From Flammeovirga pacifica (GTDB lineage: Bacteria > Bacteroidota > Bacteroidia > Cytophagales > Flammeovirgaceae): 64,000 nucleotides of DNA. How positions within the stretch are numbered: the stretch's first letter is position 1; each line of letters begins with the position of its first letter. Below the pieces are notes generated by a model, which did no database searches, was not told the DNA's origin, and was given only the letters and a program-made list of their open reading frames with translations. The stretch lies in the NCBI RefSeq assembly GCF_000807855.2, contig NZ_JRYR02000001.1, positions 4,464,302 through 4,528,301 of the forward strand, in the 5' to 3' direction. The position numbers and the translations under genes were made by a program. Shown here in pieces: positions 54,906 through 62,804 of the stretch.

Positions 54906-57356
54906 ATGTTTAGAAAAACTTCTCAATTATTTACATTTCTGACTTTCATTTTTCTTTCGACAACATTATTTGCAAATAATCCAATTAAGAAAGGAGTCAT
55001 CACAGGACAAGTAACCGAAGAGGGAACTAATGTACCTGTTGAATACGCTACTGTAAGTGTTTTTACAAAAGAAACGCATACACTAATAGGTGGTACTGTA
55101 ACTTCAACAGGAGGTAAATTTGTCATTAAAAACCTTCCTGAAGGATCATTTTTAGTCGAGGTGACTTTTATTGGATTCCAAAAAAGTATTCTTGATGATG
55201 TCACAATTGATAAATCTAATTATTCCAAAGATTTAGGAGTGGTTGTTTTAACTACAGATGCAGAAGTATTGGAAGCTGTAGAAGTGGTGGGTACTCAAAA
55301 TACAGTGACGTATGATATTGATAAAAAGGTGGTGAATGTAGGTTCTCAATTCTCTGCAATGTCTGGAACAGCCGTTGATGTATTACAAAATGTACCTTCT
55401 ATTAATGTAGATGGTGATGGTAATGTTAGTTTAAGAGGAAGTTCTGGTTTCACAGTTCTAATTGATGGACGTCCATCAGTATTAGATGCATCAGAAGCTT
55501 TACAACAAATACCAGCTTCGACTATCGAAAATATAGAATTGATCACTAACCCTTCTGCTAAATATGACCCTGATGGTACTGCAGGTATTATCAATATCAT
55601 AACAAAGAAAAATAAATTAGAAGGAGTAAGTGGTGTAGCCAATGTAAATGTGGGACGCTATGGTCGTTTAGGCGGTGATTTCCTATTGAACTTCAGAAAG
55701 AAAAAATGGAGCTACTATATTGGTGCTAATTACAATAAAAGACCGGGACCAGGAACATTAAAATCAGAACGTATTACACAATCAGGTGATACTACTTCTT
55801 ATATTATTTCTGATGGAGAAAGAGAAAGAACTTTCGAAGTAGCAGGTCTACAAGGTGGAGTTGAATATGCTATCTCTGATAATGATTTTTTAAAATTCTC
55901 TGGTAGAGTAGGTGATTTTAAAATGTATGGAGGTATGGATGCCGATTTTTATGAATACAAAAATATCGGAGGTTCTAATAACCCAATTGATGAAAACAGA
56001 TACATTTCTAGAGAAAAATGGGAAAGAGGTGGTTTATACTATTCTTTAAACCTTGCTTATCAACATAAATTTAAAAAGAAAGGTCATACACTAGATGCCA
56101 TGGTAGATTATGGAGGAAGAGATATGACGGAATCTTCATTGAATGAATTATATCCTAAGAATGGAGACGGTTCTATTGTAGAAAAAGCATCTTCAGGACA
56201 ACGTTCTTCAGAAGTAGGGCCAGGAGGTAGATTGAGAGCTAAATTAGATTATACTTTACCAATCGGAGCAACGGATAAAATTGAAGCAGGTTGGCAAACT
56301 CGATGGAGTACATCTCAAGATCAGAATGAAGTGTATGAATTAGACCCACTTTCAGGAGACTATATTTTCCAACAGGATTTTAGTTATACTACAAATTATA
56401 CTCAAACGATTCATTCATTATATGGAATTTATTCTGGTAAGCTAGGAAAACTAGGATACCAAGGTGGTTTGAGAGCTGAATATACCGGTAGAAACGTATC
56501 AGTAGTAGGTCAAGAGCAAGATTATCCTGTAGATCAATGGAATATTTTTCCTACTATCCACTTATCGTATAGTTTACCAAAGGATCATCAGTTAATGTTA
56601 AGTTACTCTAGAAGAATTGAACGTCCTAGAGGATGGTACTTAGAACCTTTTGTGACTTGGCAAGATGCTTTTAACGTACGTCAGGGTAATCCCAATTTAT
56701 TACCTGAAAATATTGATTCTTTTGATTTTGGCTATTTGATGAACCTAGGTGAAAAGGCAACGATCAATATTGAATCATTTTATAGAATGACGCATGATAA
56801 AATCGAAAGAGTACAAAAGGTATGGTCTGAAGGTGTGATCTTACATACTTATGAAAACGTAGGAACTGATTATGCTTTAGGTTTGGAAACATCGGTGAAT
56901 CTTCAGCCTTTCAAATGGTGGACTTTAGACATCATGGGTAGTTTGTTTGATTATAAAGTAGAAGGGCAATTAGAAGGTCAAGATTTTAGCAGACAAAGTA
57001 TTAACTGGAATAGCCGTTTTAATAATACATTTAGATTATCTAAAAATACACAGCTTCAATTAAACAATAGATATACAGGTCCTACGGTTACAGCTCAGGG
57101 TAATAACGAAGGGTACTTTGTAATGCAAGCAGCTGTAAAACATTCTATGTTAAAGAAGAAGTTAACTTTAACCGCTTCTATGAATGATGTGTTCGGAACT
57201 GCAGTTAGAACAAGTTATTCTGAAGGTATAGGTTTTAGAAACATGCAAGAAGATTTTAGATACGCTCAGTATTTAACAGTAACAGCCACTTACCGTTTGA
57301 ATAACTTTAAGCCTGCTCGCCGTGGTCAAGGAGGGGGCGGAATGGAAGAATTCTAG
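54906..57356 (+). CDS. TonB-dependent-receptor-like outer-membrane protein
   Basis: An 816-residue protein: signal peptide (about 1-24, LFAN), a carboxypeptidase-regulatory-like domain (about 30-110, GVITGQVTEEGTNVPVEYATV), a plug domain (about 120-230, DVLQNVPSINVDGDGNVSLRG) and a C-terminal barrel. It belongs to the outer-membrane beta-barrel family that differs from SusC by its size and lack of a SusD partner. The substrate is unknown. No canonical TonB box is obvious. The RR/kinase pair begins 87 bases downstream in the same direction, suggesting co-expression, and no terminator is visible between them. Confidence 0.88.
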   Translation: MFRKTSQLFTFLTFIFLSTTLFANNPIKKGVITGQVTEEGTNVPVEYATVSVFTKETHTLIGGTVTSTGGKFVIKNLPEGSFLVEVTFIGFQKSILDDVTIDKSNYSKDLGVVVLTTDAEVLEAVEVVGTQNTVTYDIDKKVVNVGSQFSAMSGTAVDVLQNVPSINVDGDGNVSLRGSSGFTVLIDGRPSVLDASEALQQIPASTIENIELITNPSAKYDPDGTAGIINIITKKNKLEGVSGVANVNVGRYGRLGGDFLLNFRKKKWSYYIGANYNKRPGPGTLKSERITQSGDTTSYIISDGERERTFEVAGLQGGVEYAISDNDFLKFSGRVGDFKMYGGMDADFYEYKNIGGSNNPIDENRYISREKWERGGLYYSLNLAYQHKFKKKGHTLDAMVDYGGRDMTESSLNELYPKNGDGSIVEKASSGQRSSEVGPGGRLRAKLDYTLPIGATDKIEAGWQTRWSTSQDQNEVYELDPLSGDYIFQQDFSYTTNYTQTIHSLYGIYSGKLGKLGYQGGLRAEYTGRNVSVVGQEQDYPVDQWNIFPTIHLSYSLPKDHQLMLSYSRRIERPRGWYLEPFVTWQDAFNVRQGNPNLLPENIDSFDFGYLMNLGEKATINIESFYRMTHDKIERVQKVWSEGVILHTYENVGTDYALGLETSVNLQPFKWWTLDIMGSLFDYKVEGQLEGQDFSRQSINWNSRFNNTFRLSKNTQLQLNNRYTGPTVTAQGNNEGYFVMQAAVKHSMLKKKLTLTASMNDVFGTAVRTSYSEGIGFRNMQEDFRYAQYLTVTATYRLNNFKPARRGQGGGGMEEF

Positions 57357-57443
57357 GATTTAACCTTTCTTTTTAGGAGTGTATCGCTAGAAATAGTTGT
57401 ATCTTCACTCACTTTATAGACAATTCATAAAATCTGATTTCGA

Positions 57444-58121
57444 ATGAAATTATTGTTGATAGAGGATAACCCTCATTTAACAGAAGATATACTAAAAGGA
57501 TTAAGCGACCAAGCCATGACTGTTGAAACAGTAGGTTTGATTGCTGATGCGAAAGACAAGATATCGGTATATGAATACGATATTATTGTGGTCGATCTCG
57601 GTTTACCAGATGGCAATGGTTTAGAGATTGTAAAACTTATAAAAGAAATTAACCCAAATACTGGTATACTTATCGTTACCGCTAGAAATAGCATCGACGA
57701 TAAGGTTACCGGGTTGGATTTAGGGGCTGATGATTATATCACGAAGCCCTTTCATATGGCAGAATTAATTGCAAGAGTTCGTTCTCTTTTCAGAAGAAAG
57801 AAATTAAAAGGAAGTACCATCTTAGAACATGGTACTATTAAAATTGATAGCACTTCTTCTACAGTAAAAGTCAACGACCTTATTTTAGAACTGACCAAAA
57901 AGGAATACGATTTACTGCTTTATTTTTTCTACAACAAAAATAAGATGTTGACCAAAGAAAATATTGCAGAGCACTTATGGGGAGATCATATTGATCAAGC
58001 AGATAATTTTGATTTTATCTATACCCATATTAAAAACCTTAGGAAGAAACTTCAGAAAGAAGGAGCTGGAGAGTACATTAAATCGGTGTATGGTATGGGG
58101 TATAAATTTGTGGAGGCTTAA
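57444..58121 (+). CDS. OmpR-family response regulator
   Basis: A 225-residue regulator: receiver domain with acidic pocket Glu7/Asp8, phospho-acceptor Asp51 in VVDLGLPDG, the Thr of IVTARN and the Lys of TKPFHM; then a winged-helix DNA-binding domain (about 130-225) ending in IKSVYGMGYKFVE. The histidine-kinase gene follows after three bases. The target genes are not known; the outer-membrane protein upstream is a natural candidate. Confidence 0.95.
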   Translation: MKLLLIEDNPHLTEDILKGLSDQAMTVETVGLIADAKDKISVYEYDIIVVDLGLPDGNGLEIVKLIKEINPNTGILIVTARNSIDDKVTGLDLGADDYITKPFHMAELIARVRSLFRRKKLKGSTILEHGTIKIDSTSSTVKVNDLILELTKKEYDLLLYFFYNKNKMLTKENIAEHLWGDHIDQADNFDFIYTHIKNLRKKLQKEGAGEYIKSVYGMGYKFVEA

Positions 58122-58124
58122 TTT

Positions 58125-59402
58125 ATGAACAAGAGACAGACTTTCAATTTATTATCAAAAATTACTTTATTCTATTTGATTTTCACTTTTGTGGTCTTCT
58201 ATTTTAATGCAAAATTTTTGACTAGAGAAGCGGATGAATTCATCGATTCAGATCTGAATAGAAGATTTGGTTGGTTGGAGCATCGTGTACAATATCATTT
58301 AGATAAAGGTACACCAGCAGATTCTCTTTTAGGAAATAGTATTAAGAAAATTGAAAAGGTTTCTAAGCGATGTAAAAAGACTGAATATCCTATCATCGAA
58401 GATGTTACAATTTATCATTCTGATATTGAAAGAAATCTCATTCACCGTAAGAAAATTGTTCTTATAGAGTCTAATAAACAACTTTATAGAGTGGAAATGG
58501 ACAAGGAAGTCCAAAATTATTATTATTTCCGTGATGATATTTTCGATTATCTTATCCCTTCTTTTGTGGTTTTAATCGTGATTACGGTTGCATTTAATCT
58601 ACTCTTACAAGGCTACTTTTTACGACCATTTAGACGCATTTTAGAGCAGATGCAGTTGTTTAAAGTAGGGAAGTCGGAAGATATTCAAGAAGTGAAAACC
58701 ATGACAAAAGAGTTTGTAGAAATGCAAAACCTTTTCCTCACTATGGTAAAACAAATTGATGCAGATTACAATCACTTAAAAGAATATACAGAAGATGTAG
58801 CTCACGAACTACAAACGCCATTAGCTATTATTCGAAATAAAGCAGAGGGATTGTTATTTTCTGAGAAGCTAGAAGAACAAGATGCTAAAGTTGTAAAGAC
58901 TATTTATGATGAGGCCAACCATCTTTCAAGACTTGGTACAACACTCAATCTGATTACAAAAATTGATAATGGTGAATTTACTGCAGTTACAGAATTAAAT
59001 ACATCTGAAGAAATAAATAATCAGATAGAGGCTATTGAGGAACTGGCTCAGTTGAAATCATTAGTAATTGAAAAAGAGTTATCAGAAGAGCACTCTTTAA
59101 CTATAGATCCTTATTTATTTGATATCGTCCTTAAAAACTTATTGAAAAATGCTATTCGATACGGTACATCAGAAGGACCAATCAAAATAAAAACAACTCA
59201 AAATACTTTGGTAATAAGTAATTATGGTAAACCATTGTCTTTTGCTAAGGATCAATTATTTCAGCGTTTTGTAAAAGGATCTGACAGCGATCAATCCTTA
59301 GGTTTAGGTTTAGCTCTTGTAGCAAAGATCTGTGCTGTTTCAATATTAGAAATTGATTATAAATACGAGAGACATCAACATATTTTCACCTTAAAAGGGT
59401 GA
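58125..59402 (+). CDS. Sensor histidine kinase
   Basis: A 425-residue membrane kinase: two membrane helices (about 12-34 and 138-162) enclosing a periplasmic sensor of about 100 residues, a linker, the dimerisation domain with phospho-acceptor His227 in DVAHELQTP, and the ATPase domain with the N-box LLKNAIRYG and glycine loop LGLGLALVAKI. The ATPase domain is short (no long F-box), but the key motifs are there. It forms a two-component pair with the gene before it. Confidence 0.93.
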   Translation: MNKRQTFNLLSKITLFYLIFTFVVFYFNAKFLTREADEFIDSDLNRRFGWLEHRVQYHLDKGTPADSLLGNSIKKIEKVSKRCKKTEYPIIEDVTIYHSDIERNLIHRKKIVLIESNKQLYRVEMDKEVQNYYYFRDDIFDYLIPSFVVLIVITVAFNLLLQGYFLRPFRRILEQMQLFKVGKSEDIQEVKTMTKEFVEMQNLFLTMVKQIDADYNHLKEYTEDVAHELQTPLAIIRNKAEGLLFSEKLEEQDAKVVKTIYDEANHLSRLGTTLNLITKIDNGEFTAVTELNTSEEINNQIEAIEELAQLKSLVIEKELSEEHSLTIDPYLFDIVLKNLLKNAIRYGTSEGPIKIKTTQNTLVISNYGKPLSFAKDQLFQRFVKGSDSDQSLGLGLALVAKICAVSILEIDYKYERHQHIFTLKG

Positions 59403-59509
59403 ATTTTACAATTATTTTATTAGGTTTACGCTCGGAGAAATTTTCTCCTAAAACTGAACAAACAATTAAGAATTTATTTACCAATTCAGATTATCCAACT
59501 TTCATTATT

Positions 59510-59533
59510 AACGCCACTATTTTTAGTGGCGTT
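59510..59533 (+). terminator. Terminator after the histidine kinase
   Basis: A perfect 10-bp stem AACGCCACTA / TAGTGGCGTT with a TTTT loop and a trailing T-rich stretch. Confidence 0.85.
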
Positions 59534-59640
59534 TTGCTTTTGTCAAAATGTATACAACTTCTGCCAAAAAGTGTTAGTTACTGCTTTACTAATTTTTTGA
59601 TATTTGTATCATAATCATTTTACAATCAGATAAAAACATT

Positions 59641-60591
59641 ATGAATACTAAAAATAATTTCGGAAAAAAGGGTTGGACACCAGAACTAATTAATTCTCTT
59701 GAAGGTAAAACTTTTGTGATCACAGGAGCTAATGCAGGAGCGGGTTTTCAAGCAGCAACAATATTACTTAGTAAAGGAGCAGAGGTGGTGATGTTAAACC
59801 GTAATCCTCAGAAATCTCAAAAAGCTATTGACGATTTAAAAAATCAATTTGGAGAAAATGCTAAAGTATCTTTTATAAAAATGGACTTGTCTTCTCAACA
59901 ATCAGTTCGAGAAGCAGCCAATGAAGTGAATGCTAAAGTTCCTAAAATCGATGCTTTAATGTGTAATGCAGCTATTGCTCAAGTGGCATCTCAAGAGTTT
60001 ACAGTAGATGGTTTCGAAAGTCAATTAGGAACGAATCATTACGGTCATTTTCTTTTGATCAATATGTTATTTGATAAGATTGAAGCCTCTGAAGGAAGAA
60101 TTGTAATAGTATCAAGTTTAGGATATAAAATGGGATTGAAAACTATTCAATTCGATGATATGAATTTTGATCACAATTATGATGCAAATACAACGTACTG
60201 TCATAGTAAATTAGCTCAGATGATGATTGGTTATGAACTTCAAGACAGAATTAAAGCAGCTAATAAAAATGTCAAAGTATATGTTTGTCACCCAGGGTCA
60301 TCAAAAACTTCTTTGATTAACGATAAAGCTTCATTTATTACAAGGTTCGCTTTTAAGTTAATGTCGATGTCACCAATGGTACAATCTGCAGAAAAAGGTT
60401 CTTATCCAGAAGTGATGTGTGCTACACAAGACGGTTTAAAAGATAAAGCTCTATATGGTCCTACAGGTAGAATGGAATGGGTAGGTCCAGTGGGTGAAGG
60501 TACTTTGGAAGGCTTTGCTTTGGATAAAGAAGTGGCTAAAAAACTATGGAACATTTCAGAAAAAGAAACACATTGTAAGTGGAATTTTTAA
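59641..60591 (+). CDS. SDR-family oxidoreductase (retinol-dehydrogenase-like)
   Basis: A 316-residue NAD(P)-dependent oxidoreductase. Cofactor motif TGANAGAG, CNAAIA in place of NNAG, and the catalytic YCHSK (Tyr186, Lys190). Length and pattern are those of the retinol-dehydrogenase/WWOX-like branch of SDRs. Substrate unknown. A putative membrane protein and an AraC-family regulator follow in the same direction, so the three may form a small module. Confidence 0.88.
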   Translation: MNTKNNFGKKGWTPELINSLEGKTFVITGANAGAGFQAATILLSKGAEVVMLNRNPQKSQKAIDDLKNQFGENAKVSFIKMDLSSQQSVREAANEVNAKVPKIDALMCNAAIAQVASQEFTVDGFESQLGTNHYGHFLLINMLFDKIEASEGRIVIVSSLGYKMGLKTIQFDDMNFDHNYDANTTYCHSKLAQMMIGYELQDRIKAANKNVKVYVCHPGSSKTSLINDKASFITRFAFKLMSMSPMVQSAEKGSYPEVMCATQDGLKDKALYGPTGRMEWVGPVGEGTLEGFALDKEVAKKLWNISEKETHCKWNF

Positions 60592-60667
60592 TATAATTCA
60601 AGACATCATTTACTATTTGAAATAAGTTATATTTAGTGAACTTTAAATTGCTAAAAAATTACTCAAC

Positions 60668-61177
60668 ATGGATATCATTAAAACATCAACAGATTGGGCG
60701 AAAGCCGAAGTTTTCTCATCATCATTTTTTATGCTTTCTGGAGGGTTATTCCTTTTAGCAAGCGTAGCATTCTGGTATTTAGGGAAAACGGAAATGGCGA
60801 AGGCTTATGTTACTCCAACAATAGTAGTAGGAGTATTACTTTTCATTATAGGAGCAGGTATTTTTTATGCGAATAAAACAAGAGTAAATAGTTTTGTAGA
60901 AGACTATAATAAAGATGCTTCCGCTTTTGTGGAATCAGAGATTGTACGTGTGGATAAATCTTTAGGTGAATACAATACAGCGGTCTTTAAAGTAATTCCT
61001 TTGATTGTGATTATAGCTTGTGGTCTGATCATTTTTATGGATAGTCCTATTTGGAGAGCAAGTTGTGTGACTGTGGTAGGAATGATGTTCGTGATTATGT
61101 TGATAGATACTAATGCGAATCAGCGTTTGGTGATGTATAAAGATAAATTACTGATGGTTTCAGGCCAGAACCAATAA
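60668..61177 (+). CDS. Four-helix membrane protein of unknown function
   Basis: A 169-residue protein with four predicted membrane helices (about 21-43, 45-70, 106-126 and 127-149) and short loops; the second loop carries a charged stretch with a conserved-looking EDYNKDASAF segment. I do not recognise a family. It lies between the SDR and AraC genes, all in the same direction with gaps of 76 and 37 bases. Confidence 0.75.
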   Translation: MDIIKTSTDWAKAEVFSSSFFMLSGGLFLLASVAFWYLGKTEMAKAYVTPTIVVGVLLFIIGAGIFYANKTRVNSFVEDYNKDASAFVESEIVRVDKSLGEYNTAVFKVIPLIVIIACGLIIFMDSPIWRASCVTVVGMMFVIMLIDTNANQRLVMYKDKLLMVSGQNQ

Positions 61178-61214
61178 CTATTGGAAAGTATCTCTAACAT
61201 CGAATTATACCAAA

Positions 61215-62138
61215 ATGAAAGAAATAAAATTTAATACGATTTCAGAGTTTACAGAAGCTCAACAATTGCCTGAGCCAGAAAATCCTCTGTTTACGATTGG
61301 TCAAAAAAAACTCAACGACCAAGAAATTGAAGATTGTATTTCATCCAATCAAGAGTTTAGTTATAGCAATAAGTTTTATTTGATTAGCCTGAAAAGAATT
61401 GTATCAGGAGAAATCATTTATGGGAGAACAAAGTACGATAGTAGCAAGGGTACATTATTGTTCTCTGCACCTAATCAAACATATAAAGTAAAGGACATTG
61501 TTGTAAGTTCTGAATCATGGTTTTTAGCTTTTCATGAGGACTTTATTCGAGGAGAAGAGATTCAAAAATTGATCAAAAATTATAATTATTTCAATTATAA
61601 TGTCAACGAGGCATTGCACCTTTCTCCTAAAGAAGAGACTACAATTAAATCAATTTTCAAGAACATTGAAGTAGAATATCAAAATAATCAAGACGAGTTT
61701 AGTAAGGATATTATATTAACTCATCTCGAAGCTTTATTAAAGTATGCTGATCGTTTTTATAAGCGTCAGTTCTTGAATCGAAAAGATATAAATAAGGCCC
61801 TTTTTACTAGGTTTACTGAAATTCTGAATGAGTATTTTGAGAATGATCAGTTTGAACAACAAGGAATGCCATCCATGGAATGGTTAGCGGCTCAATTAGA
61901 AGTAAGCCACCGATACATGCGAGATACTATTAAAGCTGAAACTGGTAAAACAGCTATTGATCAAATCAATATGTTTGTGATAGAGGAAGCTAAGAATTTA
62001 TTATTAGCCCCTAAGGCATCAATTTCCGGAACAGCTTATAAATTAGGGTTTGAATATCCACAGTATTTTTCAAGAATGTTTAAGAAGAAGACTGGTGTAA
62101 CCCCCAAAGAGTATATTGATACAGCTAGTTTGAATTAA
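61215..62138 (+). CDS. AraC-family transcriptional regulator
   Basis: A 307-residue regulator. The N-terminal half looks like a cupin-type sensing domain (about 40-150); the C-terminal ~100 residues hold two helix-turn-helices, with MEWLAAQLEVSHRYMRD and the AraC signature KLGFEYPQYFSRMFKKKTGVTPKEY. Inducer unknown; the SDR and membrane-protein genes just upstream are likely targets (inference). A perfect palindromic terminator follows. Confidence 0.92.
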   Translation: MKEIKFNTISEFTEAQQLPEPENPLFTIGQKKLNDQEIEDCISSNQEFSYSNKFYLISLKRIVSGEIIYGRTKYDSSKGTLLFSAPNQTYKVKDIVVSSESWFLAFHEDFIRGEEIQKLIKNYNYFNYNVNEALHLSPKEETTIKSIFKNIEVEYQNNQDEFSKDIILTHLEALLKYADRFYKRQFLNRKDINKALFTRFTEILNEYFENDQFEQQGMPSMEWLAAQLEVSHRYMRDTIKAETGKTAIDQINMFVIEEAKNLLLAPKASISGTAYKLGFEYPQYFSRMFKKKTGVTPKEYIDTASLN

Positions 62139-62152
62139 AAAGAACGTATAAA

Positions 62153-62182
62153 AAAGCTAACCTAATTAATTAGGTTAGCTTT
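62153..62182. terminator. Palindromic terminator after the AraC gene
   Basis: A perfect 30-base palindrome (15-bp arms, AAAGCTAACCTAATT and complement) between convergent genes. Confidence 0.8.
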
Positions 62183-62205
62183 ATATTCATTCACTTCAAC
62201 TAATA

Positions 62206-62715
62206 TTATTTTTCGTAGAAATAACGATAACCGTCTATATAGAATGAGATATAAGATGGAGTTTCTACGTGATCAATATTAACGATTTCTGTCATTCTAT
62301 CAGGCTCTCCATTATAAGCGGTGTAATCAAGATAAACATCCATATGGTTTTCTACAGTAAATACTAATTTGTAGTTAACTTGACGACCATTAGGTTGTGT
62401 TATTATTCCGGTTAGATCAGAATTACTTACAGTTTGTGGCTCGTAAGAAAGTCCTTCGCCCACACCTTCTTTTTCTTTTAAATAGATTTCTTGGTGTAAT
62501 CCTTCACCCACACCTTCTTCTAAACTTACTAAAGTAGCATCAGGTTTAGTTTGAGTAACACTATCTTCATGAGCTGAAACTGCTGCATTAGGATTTGTTT
62601 CTGTTTGTGTAATTATACTTTGTTCTTGAACTGGAGTAGGTTCGTTATCATGACTACAAGAAACTAATGATAACATTGAAATAGCAACAATAGATGAGAT
62701 GATTAGATTTTTCAT
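62206..62715 (-). CDS. Hypothetical lipoprotein with a duplicated EGVGEGL motif
   Basis: A 169-residue lipoprotein: signal with lipobox LVSC (Cys20), then a Gln/Thr/Glu-rich low-complexity linker (about 25-62). EGVGEGL occurs twice (67-73 and 83-89) with a period of 16 residues, which shows as a near-identical DNA repeat. The remaining 80 residues are beta-rich with several Tyr. Not recognised. It is the gene next to an IS66 element, which starts 90 bases upstream of its ATG. Confidence 0.7.
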   Translation of the reverse strand: MKNLIISSIVAISMLSLVSCSHDNEPTPVQEQSIITQTETNPNAAVSAHEDSVTQTKPDATLVSLEEGVGEGLHQEIYLKEKEGVGEGLSYEPQTVSNSDLTGIITQPNGRQVNYKLVFTVENHMDVYLDYTAYNGEPDRMTEIVNIDHVETPSYISFYIDGYRYFYEK

Positions 62716-62804
62716 AATAGTATATTATTAGTAATTTTTTTATTTTATTTTAACAAATGTCACAATTAGTAATACGATTTTAATATTTTTTTAGGTTTTG
62801 AATT

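Noticed and set aside
59434..59448. Short palindrome GGAGAAA-T-TTTCTCC after the kinase gene
   Set aside because: Too short and AT-rich to be a stable stem, and a better terminator lies 70 bases downstream.
59399..59614. A 71-codon open frame starting with GTG at the end of the kinase gene
   Set aside because: It runs through a strong terminator stem (59510-59533) and has no domain or signal; it is read from the kinase stop region by chance.
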